A stretch of 64,000 bases of DNA, taken from contig NZ_BMIJ01000003.1 in the NCBI RefSeq assembly GCF_014641945.1, forward strand, positions 62,001 to 126,000, read 5' to 3'. The notes under the pieces are model-generated. The model had not been told where the DNA came from. It saw nothing but the letters and a program-made list of their open reading frames with translations, and made no database searches. The position numbers were made by a program, and so were the translations under genes. Positions 1-7,197 of the stretch are shown piece by piece. The first letter of the stretch is position 1; each line of letters opens with the position of its first letter. The stretch comes from Marinobacterium zhoushanense (GTDB lineage: Bacteria > Pseudomonadota > Gammaproteobacteria > Pseudomonadales > Balneatricaceae).

Positions 1-1
1 G

Positions 2-595
2 CAGGAGTTGGGCATCAAACTGTGGCTCGTGCATCGCCTGGATCGGATCACCTCCGGCGTGATGCTGTTGGCGACCTCTGCAGAGGCATGTAACCAACTG
101 GCTGAGCTTTTTCGTCAGCGGCGGGTCGAGAAATATTACATCGCGTTGAGTGATCGCAAGCCGAATAAGAAACAGGGGCGAGTGATCGGCGATATGCTCA
201 AGGGGCGGCGGGGTGGTTGGCGCTTGGCGCGTACCCGGGAAAATCCGGCCATTACCGAATTTTACAGCCGCTCAGCCGGTGAGGGGGGGCGGTTGTTGCT
301 GTGTCGTCCGAGTACAGGCCAGACCCATCAGATCCGGGTGGCGATGAAGAGTGTGGGCGCGCCGATCATCGGCGATCCGCTCTATCATGAGCACATGGAG
401 CCGGCGCCCGATAGGGGCTATCTGCATGCCTGGCAGCTCAGCTTTGAGTTGGCCGGGCGGGCATATCATTATGTCGCCGAGCCTGACCGGGGGCAGCTGT
501 TCCGCCTCGAGTCGGTTCGCGAGGCTTTGGCGGCCTGGGATCCAGCGTCTATGCGTTGGCATGAGGCTGGATCCCGGGATACGCCGGCGGTATGA
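2..595 (+). CDS. RluA-family pseudouridine synthase, 5' end cut by window edge
   Basis: The reading frame is open from the left edge, so the true start lies outside the window. The first visible residues carry the catalytic motif VHRLDRITSG; its Asp is the nucleophile that isomerises uridine to pseudouridine in the RluA/RsuA families. A later RPSTGQTHQIRVAMKSVG block is the conserved RluA core strand and loop. The sequence belongs to the short RluA-like branch with no visible S4 domain, although the missing N-terminus could hide one. The target RNA position cannot be read from sequence. A small Cys protein follows after about 30 bases. Family assignment is firm; substrate is unknown. Confidence 0.85.
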   Translation, partial: QELGIKLWLVHRLDRITSGVMLLATSAEACNQLAELFRQRRVEKYYIALSDRKPNKKQGRVIGDMLKGRRGGWRLARTRENPAITEFYSRSAGEGGRLLLCRPSTGQTHQIRVAMKSVGAPIIGDPLYHEHMEPAPDRGYLHAWQLSFELAGRAYHYVAEPDRGQLFRLESVREALAAWDPASMRWHEAGSRDTPAV

Positions 596-626
596 TGCGG
601 CAGATTTACTGTAGGCAGTCTGTGTG

Positions 627-842
627 ATGAGTGAGCCCCCCATTTCCCGCGATTTTTTTGCCCGGGACGCCGAAGAGCAAGCCCTTTTCCTGCACGAAAC
701 CTGGTGTGACCACTGTCAGCAGCTCAATCTCGGCATGCGTGACCCGATCGAATATGAGCTGCACGGCATCGTCTTCATCGAGGGACGTTGCTGTCAGTGT
801 GGTGAGGTTGTACTGACTGAGCTCACCGACGACGATTTCTAG
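627..842 (+). CDS. Small two-CxxC protein of unknown function
   Basis: This encodes a 71-residue acidic protein that I do not recognise. Two Cys pairs, CDHC near residue 28 and CCQC near residue 57, are spaced like a small zinc ribbon, and the C-terminus is acidic (ELTDDDF). No signal peptide or membrane segment is visible. GTG at 624 is an alternative start; ATG at 627 was preferred. It sits between an RluA-type synthase and tcdA, 16 bases before the latter, so co-transcription with RNA-modification genes is likely. A metal-binding helper is inference only. Confidence 0.6.
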   Translation: MSEPPISRDFFARDAEEQALFLHETWCDHCQQLNLGMRDPIEYELHGIVFIEGRCCQCGEVVLTELTDDDF

Positions 843-858
843 CCGCGAGAGGTACCCT

Positions 859-1653
859 GTGGACGATCAGCGACAGCGTTTTGGTGGAACCGTCCGTCTC
901 TATGGGCATGAGGCGGTCGACCTGTACCGCAATAGTCATATCGCAGTCGTTGGCGTCGGCGGTGTCGGTTCATGGGTGGCGGAGGCGTTGGCGCGCTCGG
1001 CGGTCGGCGAAGTGACGCTGATCGATCTGGACGATGTGTGCGTGACCAATACCAATCGTCAGATCCATGCGCTTAACTCAACCATCGGTCAATCGAAGGT
1101 TGCGGTGATGGCGGAGCGTATGCGTGATATCAACCCCGACTGCCTGGTGCATGAGGAGGAGGCATTCGTCAGTCGGGATAATGTTGATGAGCTGATTCAT
1201 GATGGCTTTGATTACGTCATCGATGCGATCGATGCGGTGGGCGTCAAGGCGGCGATGATTGCGCACTGTAAACGCAGGAAGATCCCGATTATCACGGTTG
1301 GTGGTGCTGGTGGACAGGTCGATCCCACGCGTATTGCGATTACTGATCTCAGTCGTACCGAGCACGACCCTCTGGCTGCCAAGCTGCGCAACCTGCTGCG
1401 GCGGCACTACGGCTTCAGCAAGAGCGGGCGCCGGTTCGCGGTTGACTGTGTCTACTCCACAGAGCAGTTGCGCTATCCTCAGCCTGACGGCTCTGTTTGC
1501 CAGCAGAAAACCCTGCATGAAGGCCAGACACGGCTGGATTGCTCGGGCGGATTCGGTGCCTCAACCTGTGTTACGGCGACCTTTGGCTTTGTTGCGGTCT
1601 CTCGGGTATTGCAAAAACTTTATGAACGGCATCAGCGGCTTACGGCCGGATGA
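859..1653 (+). CDS. tcdA: tRNA threonylcarbamoyladenosine dehydratase TcdA (CsdL)
   Basis: TcdA is an E1-like enzyme that uses ATP to cyclise t6A37 of ANN-decoding tRNAs to ct6A. The N-terminus reads RFGGTVRLYG, followed by the Rossmann nucleotide loop VGVGGVGSWVAEALARS near residues 32-48. The acidic DLDDVCVTNTNRQ segment and the GGAGGQVDPTRI segment are typical of this branch of the ThiF/MoeB/HesA superfamily. The C-terminal CSGGFGAS motif is also a TcdA hallmark. The 264-residue length matches the E. coli protein (about 268). Translation starts at GTG. tRNA-Gly follows downstream on the same strand. Confidence 0.93.
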   Translation: MDDQRQRFGGTVRLYGHEAVDLYRNSHIAVVGVGGVGSWVAEALARSAVGEVTLIDLDDVCVTNTNRQIHALNSTIGQSKVAVMAERMRDINPDCLVHEEEAFVSRDNVDELIHDGFDYVIDAIDAVGVKAAMIAHCKRRKIPIITVGGAGGQVDPTRIAITDLSRTEHDPLAAKLRNLLRRHYGFSKSGRRFAVDCVYSTEQLRYPQPDGSVCQQKTLHEGQTRLDCSGGFGASTCVTATFGFVAVSRVLQKLYERHQRLTAG

Positions 1654-1728
1654 TGGTTGGTGCGACAGGCTGAAAGCGCTGTTGCGCCCGTTCGCTGGAC
1701 TATGCTTTAATCCAGTCACTCCTTTCGC

Positions 1729-1802
1729 GCGGGTGTAGTTCAATGGTAGAACGGGAGCTTCCCAAGCTCTTAACGTGGGTTCGATTCCCATCACCCGCTC
1801 CA
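1729..1802 (+). tRNA. tRNA-Gly (anticodon CCC)
   Basis: A complete cloverleaf is visible. The acceptor stem is GCGGGTG paired with CACCCGC, the discriminator is T, and CCA is encoded at 1800-1802. The D arm contains TAGTTCAATGGTAGAA, the anticodon stem-loop is GGAGC-TTCCCAA-GCTCT with CCC at its centre, and the T arm is GTGGG-TTCGATT-CCCAT. It strongly resembles E. coli glyU and decodes GGG. Confidence 0.95.
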
Positions 1803-1933
1803 GCTTCTCTTCTCTTGTGTAACAGTCCTTAGGCGCATATCGGCTTCAGCTGAGTGGCGGGCGTGTCGCTGTCTCTGCGTAAACGTCGGAAGTGTATGCG
1901 ATCACGCAAAACTGATTACTATGGCTGGAAACA

Positions 1934-1959
1934 AAACTGCCCGCGAATGCGGGCAGTTT
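1934..1959 (-). terminator. Intrinsic terminator of gltA
   Basis: An 11-bp perfect stem (AAACTGCCCGC / GCGGGCAGTTT) with a 4-base loop lies 18 bases past the gltA stop. Read on the minus strand it is followed by TTTTGTTT, so it is oriented to end gltA transcription. Confidence 0.85.
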
Positions 1960-1976
1960 GGCCAAACTATATGCGA

Positions 1977-3257
1977 TTACTTGCTCGGGTAATCGCGGAA
2001 CTTTGGTCCTGTGTAGAGCTGGCGTGGGCGCCCGATCTTGTTCGGGCTGGAGTGGAACTCGTTCCAGTGTGAGATCCAGCCGATGGTGCGCGACAGTGCG
2101 AAGATTACGGTGAACATGCTGGTCGGAATGCCGATTGCCTTCAAGATAATGCCTGAGTAGAAGTCGACGTTCGGGTAAAGCTTGCGCTCTACGAAATAGT
2201 CGTCTTCCAGGGCGATCTGCTCGAGACGCTTGGCAATCTTCAGCAACGGATCGTTTTCGATTCCAAGTTCCGCCAGAACTTCGTCGCAGGTCTGCTTCAT
2301 GACCTTGGCGCGCGGGTCGAAGTTGCGATATACGCGGTGACCGAAGCCCATCAGGCGGAACGGATCGTTGGGATCCTTGGCGCGCTCGATAAACTCGGGG
2401 ATGTTTGCTTCGTCACCGATCTCTTCGAGCATGACGAGTACGGCTTCGTTGGCGCCGCCGTGGGCAGGTCCCCAGAGGGCTGCGATACCGGCTGCGATAC
2501 AGGCGAACGGGTTGGCCCCGGAGGAGCCGGCAAGACGTACAGTGGAGGTGGATGCGTTCTGTTCATGATCTGCGTGCAATACGAAGATCTTGTCCATGGC
2601 GCGTGCCAGGGTCGGGCTTACCTTGTACTCACCGCAGGGGGTGGCGAACATCATGTGCAGGAAGTTTTCTGCATAGCTCAGTTCGTTGCGCGGATACATG
2701 AACGGCTGGCCGATGGAGTACTTGTAACACATCGCTGCCAGGGTTGGCATCTTCGCGATCAGGCGATAGGCGCAAACTTCACGGTGGTGGGCATCGTTGA
2801 TGTCCAGAGAATCGTGGTAGAAGGCGGACAGGGCGCCAACGCAGGCCACCATGATCGCCATTGGGTGCGCATCGCGACGGAAGCCATTGAAGAAGTGGCT
2901 CATCTGCTCGTGCACCATGGTGTGGTTGGAGACGATGTTGACGAACTCTTCTTTCTCTTCAGGTGTCGGTAGCTCGCCATTGAGCAGCAGGTAGCAGACT
3001 TCCAGGTAGTCAGAGTGGTTGGCCAGTTGCTCGATCGGGTAGCCGCCGTGCAGCAGGATGCCTTTGCCGCCATCTATATAGGTCAGCTTGGATTCGCAAG
3101 CCGCTGTTGATACGAACCCGGGGTCATAGGTGAACAGGCCTTGTCCGGTTAAAGGACGGACATCGATAACGTCCGGGCCTTCTGTTCCGCTATACACTGG
3201 AAGTTCGATCTCTCCTTCCAGACCATCGACTGTCAAACGTGCTTTCTTGTCAGCCAT
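1977..3257 (-). CDS. gltA: Citrate synthase (type II)
   Basis: This enzyme condenses acetyl-CoA with oxaloacetate to citrate at the entry of the TCA cycle. The catalytic residues are visible: His266 in [10 protein letters not shown], His307 in GFGHRVY and Asp365 in NVDFYSG, matching E. coli His264, His305 and Asp362. At 426 residues it has the length of the hexameric, NADH-inhibited Gram-negative type. It is transcribed away from sdhC, as in E. coli and Pseudomonas, from a strong promoter in the shared intergenic region, and ends at a strong hairpin terminator. Confidence 0.98.
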   Translation of the reverse strand: MADKKARLTVDGLEGEIELPVYSGTEGPDVIDVRPLTGQGLFTYDPGFVSTAACESKLTYIDGGKGILLHGGYPIEQLANHSDYLEVCYLLLNGELPTPEEKEEFVNIVSNHTMVHEQMSHFFNGFRRDAHPMAIMVACVGALSAFYHDSLDINDAHHREVCAYRLIAKMPTLAAMCYKYSIGQPFMYPRNELSYAENFLHMMFATPCGEYKVSPTLARAMDKIFVLHADHEQNASTSTVRLAGSSGANPFACIAAGIAALWGPAHGGANEAVLVMLEEIGDEANIPEFIERAKDPNDPFRLMGFGHRVYRNFDPRAKVMKQTCDEVLAELGIENDPLLKIAKRLEQIALEDDYFVERKLYPNVDFYSGIILKAIGIPTSMFTVIFALSRTIGWISHWNEFHSSPNKIGRPRQLYTGPKFRDYPSK

Positions 3258-3357
3258 TCGAGGCTCCTATCATTCAGTTGTAATAGCTGCGACTTGTTGT
3301 CAGCCGCTTGTCTCCGGCGTACAGGATCAGCTGTACCCCCGAATTAAGTGAGCATCC

Positions 3358-3385
3358 ACTATAGTGTTTGAAGCGTGATTGTCAA
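3358..3385 (-). promoter_or_regulatory. Sigma70-type promoter for gltA
   Basis: On the minus strand a perfect -35 TTGACA (3380-3385) and a -10 TATAGT (3358-3363) are 16 bases apart, about 100 bases before the gltA start. Apart from this and the sdh promoter, I see nothing else I can support in the 434-base gltA-sdhC gap. Confidence 0.65.
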
Positions 3386-3533
3386 TTTAGTCATTGGGTT
3401 AATATGCTGCAATGCATCATGAGGAAAATTGCAATCCAATCAATGTCGTCCCGCCGTTCGGTCGGTGCGCATTTCAACTGACCTTTTGTGCTGCTGGGGT
3501 ATTGGACATAAGGCTAATGCGGGCGTCGCTTCA

Positions 3534-3562
3534 TTGTGTTCGCAGGGCGAAGTGTCTATACT
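3534..3562 (+). promoter_or_regulatory. Sigma70-type promoter for sdhCDAB
   Basis: TTGTGT (3534-3539) and TATACT (3557-3562) are separated by 17 bases and face sdhC, predicting a start near 3569 and a leader of about 120 bases. The leader has no obvious riboswitch or attenuator hairpin. Confidence 0.55.
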
Positions 3563-3691
3563 CCGGCTCCTGAAATAGCTCCTAAAGCAAAATAATAATT
3601 GAGCTCATTTCAGCATCTCGAGGTACTACTCTCTGAGCACTTCCAAGCAACCGAGCCTTGCAACAGGGCCGCAAGAGTGTGAACTAGAGCC

Positions 3692-4069
3692 GTGAACAAA
3701 AAAAGACCTGTAAACCTAGATCTGCGAACTATTAAACAGCCACTACCGGCGATTACTTCCATCCTGCACCGTGTATCGGGTGTTGCGCTGTTCTTTGGCG
3801 CCATCTTCATGGTGTACGCGTTGGGATTGTCGCTGGAATCTCCGCAGGGCTTTGCTGAAGCCCAGGAGATGCTCCAGGAATCCTTCCTGGCAAAACTCAT
3901 TGCATGGGGTCTGGTATCAGCGCTGCTTTACCATTTCTTTGCAGGGATCAAGCATCTGATTATGGATGCTGGCTTCTGTGAAGAGCTGGAGAGCGGTCAG
4001 CGTGCAGCTAAAGTCACGCTGATTGTTGCGGTGGTAGCAATCCTTCTGGCGGGGGTGTGGATATGGTAA
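3692..4069 (+). CDS. sdhC: Succinate dehydrogenase cytochrome b556 subunit
   Basis: SdhC is one of two membrane anchors of complex II, binding haem b and ubiquinone. Three membrane helices are visible, around residues 28-48, 67-88 and 105-125. The quinone-site motif SILHRVSG (Ser23, Arg27) and the haem-ligand region YHFFAGIKH (His81 likely the ligand) match E. coli SdhC. Translation starts at GTG. The stop codon overlaps the sdhD start by seven bases, indicating translational coupling. It is the first gene of sdhCDAB. Confidence 0.95.
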   Translation: MNKKRPVNLDLRTIKQPLPAITSILHRVSGVALFFGAIFMVYALGLSLESPQGFAEAQEMLQESFLAKLIAWGLVSALLYHFFAGIKHLIMDAGFCEELESGQRAAKVTLIVAVVAILLAGVWIW

Positions 4070-4410
4070 CAAGTATTACAAGCTTCGGCCGCAGCGGTCT
4101 GTATGACTGGATGATGCAGCGTATTACCGCCGTCATCCTGCTGACTTACACCGTTTTCATGATTGGCTACCTGCTGTTCAACCCGGATCTGGATTACAAC
4201 CAGTGGAGAGGGCTTTTCGATGGTACCGGTATGCGTATTTTCTCGCTGCTGGCTCTGCTCTCTATGGTAGCTCATGCCTGGATCGGCATGTGGTCGGTTT
4301 CCACTGACTATATCAAGCCGACCGGTGCTCGTTTCGTATTCCAGTCCGTATGTGGCCTGCTGGCGTTTATCTACGTTGTGTGGGGCATCCAGATTCTTTG
4401 GGGTATCTAA
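4063..4410 (+). CDS. sdhD: Succinate dehydrogenase hydrophobic anchor subunit
   Basis: This is the second membrane anchor of complex II. The HAWIGMWSVSTDY block places haem ligand His71 and quinone-site Tyr83 at the same numbers as in E. coli SdhD. Three membrane helices are visible in 115 residues. ATG at 4063 was chosen because it overlaps the sdhC stop; an in-frame GTG six bases upstream is possible. sdhA follows after three bases. Confidence 0.95.
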   Translation: MVTSITSFGRSGLYDWMMQRITAVILLTYTVFMIGYLLFNPDLDYNQWRGLFDGTGMRIFSLLALLSMVAHAWIGMWSVSTDYIKPTGARFVFQSVCGLLAFIYVVWGIQILWGI

Positions 4411-4413
4411 GAC

Positions 4414-6186
4414 ATGTCTAAACTGCGTACGCTCTCTTTCGACGCGATTGTGGTCGGCGGTGGCGGTGCGGGCATGCGTGCTGCACTGCAGCTGGCACAG
4501 TCCGGCTTGAACACTGCTTGTGTGACCAAGGTTTTCCCAACTCGTTCCCACACCGTTTCTGCTCAGGGTGGTATCACCTGTGCGATCGCCAGTGCCGATC
4601 CTAACGATGACTGGCGCTGGCATATGTACGACACCGTCAAGGGCTCCGATTATATCGGTGACCAGGACGCTATCGAGTACATGTGCTCAGTCGGTCCGCA
4701 GGCGGTATTTGAGCTGGATCACATGGGGTTGCCGTTCTCCCGCACTGAAACCGGTCGTATCTATCAGCGCCCGTTCGGCGGTCAGTCCAAGAACTTCGGT
4801 GAGGGTGGTCAGGCTGCTCGTACCTGTGCTGCTGCCGACCGTACCGGTCATGCACTGCTGCATACCCTGTATCAGGCCAACATGAAGGCGGGTACTACCT
4901 TCCTGAATGAATGGTATGCCGTCGATCTGGTCAAGAATGCCGATGGCGCGGTCGTTGGCTGTATCGCTATCTGCATCGAGACAGGTGAAACCGTCTACAT
5001 CAAAGCCAAGGCAACCGTGCTGGCGACTGGTGGTGCCGGTCGTATCTATGCCTCAACTACCAACGCGCTGATCAATACCGGCGATGGTGTCGGCATGGCC
5101 CTGCGCGCGGGTGTGCCGGCGCAGGATATGGAGATGTGGCAATTCCACCCGACCGGTATCGCCGGTGCGGGCGTTCTCGTAACCGAGGGCTGCCGCGGTG
5201 AAGGTGGTTACCTGATCAATAAGAACGGCGAGCGCTTCATGGAGCGTTATGCGCCGAACGCGAAAGATCTGGCCGGTCGTGATGTTGTGGCTCGCTCGAT
5301 GATCCTGGAGATTCTGGCCGGTAATGGTGCCGGTGAGAACGGTGATTACGTGTTCCTGAAGCTCGATCACCTGGGTGAAGAGGTTCTGCACTCACGTCTG
5401 CCTGGTATCTGTGAGCTGTCCAAGACCTTCGCGGCGGTCGATCCGGTGAAGGAGCCGATTCCGGTAGTGCCGACCTGTCACTACATGATGGGTGGTCTTG
5501 CCACCAATATTGGCGGTCAGGTAATTGCGCCGGATGCCGAGGGCAACGACCAGATCATCAATGGTCTGTACGCCTGTGGTGAGGTGGCGTGTGTGTCCGT
5601 ACACGGTGCCAACCGTCTCGGCGGTAATTCCCTGCTTGACCTGGTGGTGTTCGGTCGTGCCGCGGGTATGCAGATCGAGCAGCAGATGCGTGAAGGTTAC
5701 GAAGTGGCCGATGCGACAGATGCCGATATCGAAGCTGCGATGTCACGCCTGAATCGCGTGAACAATAGCACTGGCGGTGAAAGTATTGCGGACGTGCGCA
5801 AGGATCTGCAGAGCACCATGCAGCTCTACTTCGGCGTGTTCCGCGATGGTGAGAGCATGGAGAAGGGGCTTGAGCTGCTTCGGGGTATCCGTGAGCGCGT
5901 TGCCAATGTCCATCTGGAAGATAAGAGTCAGGCGTTTAATACCTCCCGTATTGAGGCGCTTGAGCTTGAGAACTTGATGGAAGTGGCCGAGGCGACCGCT
6001 ATTGCGGCGGTGGAGCGCAAAGAGTCTCGCGGTGCACATGCCCGTAATGACTACACTGAGCGTGATGACGAGAACTGGCTGTGCCACTCTGTCTTCTTCC
6101 CGCAGGATAAGCGCATCGGTAAGCGTGCGGTTAACTTTGCACCGAAGACGATGGAGCCGTTCCCGCCGAAAGTTCGAACCTATTAA
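4414..6186 (+). CDS. sdhA: Succinate dehydrogenase flavoprotein subunit
   Basis: SdhA oxidises succinate to fumarate on covalently bound FAD. The dinucleotide loop [16 protein letters not shown] is at residues 13-28, and the FAD-linking His46 lies in [10 protein letters not shown]. Substrate-site blocks [15 protein letters not shown] and HYMMGG are present, and the C-terminal [16 protein letters not shown] segment is typical. At 590 residues it matches the 588-residue E. coli protein. Confidence 0.98.
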   Translation: MSKLRTLSFDAIVVGGGGAGMRAALQLAQSGLNTACVTKVFPTRSHTVSAQGGITCAIASADPNDDWRWHMYDTVKGSDYIGDQDAIEYMCSVGPQAVFELDHMGLPFSRTETGRIYQRPFGGQSKNFGEGGQAARTCAAADRTGHALLHTLYQANMKAGTTFLNEWYAVDLVKNADGAVVGCIAICIETGETVYIKAKATVLATGGAGRIYASTTNALINTGDGVGMALRAGVPAQDMEMWQFHPTGIAGAGVLVTEGCRGEGGYLINKNGERFMERYAPNAKDLAGRDVVARSMILEILAGNGAGENGDYVFLKLDHLGEEVLHSRLPGICELSKTFAAVDPVKEPIPVVPTCHYMMGGLATNIGGQVIAPDAEGNDQIINGLYACGEVACVSVHGANRLGGNSLLDLVVFGRAAGMQIEQQMREGYEVADATDADIEAAMSRLNRVNNSTGGESIADVRKDLQSTMQLYFGVFRDGESMEKGLELLRGIRERVANVHLEDKSQAFNTSRIEALELENLMEVAEATAIAAVERKESRGAHARNDYTERDDENWLCHSVFFPQDKRIGKRAVNFAPKTMEPFPPKVRTY

Positions 6187-6198
6187 GGGGCTGGTACG

Positions 6199-6903
6199 AT
6201 GCTGGTAAGTGTATATCGCTATAACCCTGAGATTGATGACGCGCCGTACATGCAGGATGTCCATATCGATATCCCGGGCGGCAAGGACATCATGGTGCTG
6301 GATCTGCTCCAGCTGCTGAAAGAGAAAGATTCCACGCTGGCCTATCGTCGCTCTTGCCGTGAAGGTGTTTGCGGTTCCGACGGTATGAACATGAATGGCA
6401 AGAACGGCCTGGCCTGTATCACGCCGCTGTCAGCTGTGGTTGAGGCCGATAAGCTGGTGCTGCGCCCGCTGCCGGGCCTGCCGGTGATTCGTGACCTGGT
6501 GGTCGATATGACCCAGTTCTATCGCCAGTATGAGAAGATCAAGCCTTACTTGATCAACAATACACCGGCGCCGGCTATCGAGCGTCTGCAGTCGCCGGAA
6601 GAGCGTGCTGAGCTGGATGGTCTGTACGAGTGTATTCTCTGTGCATGCTGTTCAACCGCCTGTCCGTCGTTCTGGTGGAATCCGGACAAGTTTGTCGGGC
6701 CTTCTGGTCTGCTGCAGGCTTACCGTTTCCTGGCGGATAGTCGTGATACGGCGACTCGCGAGCGTCTGGCTGATCTGGACGACCCGTTCAGCGTATTCCG
6801 TTGCCACGGGATCATGAACTGCGTCAATGTCTGTCCGAAGGGGCTTAACCCCACCAAGGCGATCGGCAAGATTCGAAACATGCTGATCCAGCAGGCGACC
6901 TGA
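6199..6903 (+). CDS. sdhB: Succinate dehydrogenase iron-sulfur subunit
   Basis: SdhB carries electrons from FAD to quinone through three Fe-S clusters. The [2Fe-2S] ligands are Cys53, Cys58, Asp61 and Cys73, with the Asp replacement also seen in E. coli. CILCACCSTACP supplies most [4Fe-4S] ligands, and CHGIMNCVNVCPKGLNP completes the [3Fe-4S] and [4Fe-4S] sites. It is the last sdh gene and is followed by a strong terminator. Confidence 0.98.
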   Translation: MLVSVYRYNPEIDDAPYMQDVHIDIPGGKDIMVLDLLQLLKEKDSTLAYRRSCREGVCGSDGMNMNGKNGLACITPLSAVVEADKLVLRPLPGLPVIRDLVVDMTQFYRQYEKIKPYLINNTPAPAIERLQSPEERAELDGLYECILCACCSTACPSFWWNPDKFVGPSGLLQAYRFLADSRDTATRERLADLDDPFSVFRCHGIMNCVNVCPKGLNPTKAIGKIRNMLIQQAT

Positions 6904-6914
6904 TCCGGGTCTTG

Positions 6915-6942
6915 AAAAAAGCGGCACCAAGTGCCGCTTTTT
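6915..6942 (+). terminator. Intrinsic terminator of sdhCDAB
   Basis: The stem GCGGCAC / GTGCCGC has a CAA loop and is extended by an A-run before and a T-run after (TTTTT then CTTT). It begins 12 bases past the sdhB stop and separates the sdh and suc transcripts. A 5' A-tract makes weak function in the reverse direction possible. Confidence 0.88.
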
Positions 6943-7197
6943 CTTTGTCCGCCAGCAGGCAATCCGTCGATGGGTCGGAAAAGGAGAAAAAAGAGGGAAC
7001 TTTAGTATTATCCGCGACGACAAGCTGTGTTAAGGCTGGATGAAAAGTCGTAGAATATTCCCCGCAATTTTGCGCGACCCGTTAGATTGCAGCTGAATAA
7101 CAAGTCAGTAATTCAAAGAAGGGGCGGTGGAATTCGTGAGCAGGAAATGGTGCACCCTGAGCGCGCCCTCGACCCCTGAAGCCAGGGTGATATCATA

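Noticed and set aside
7020..7060. Promoter-like hexamers before sucA
   Set aside because: TTAAGG and TAGAAT are only 15 bases apart and the -35 is weak; not called.
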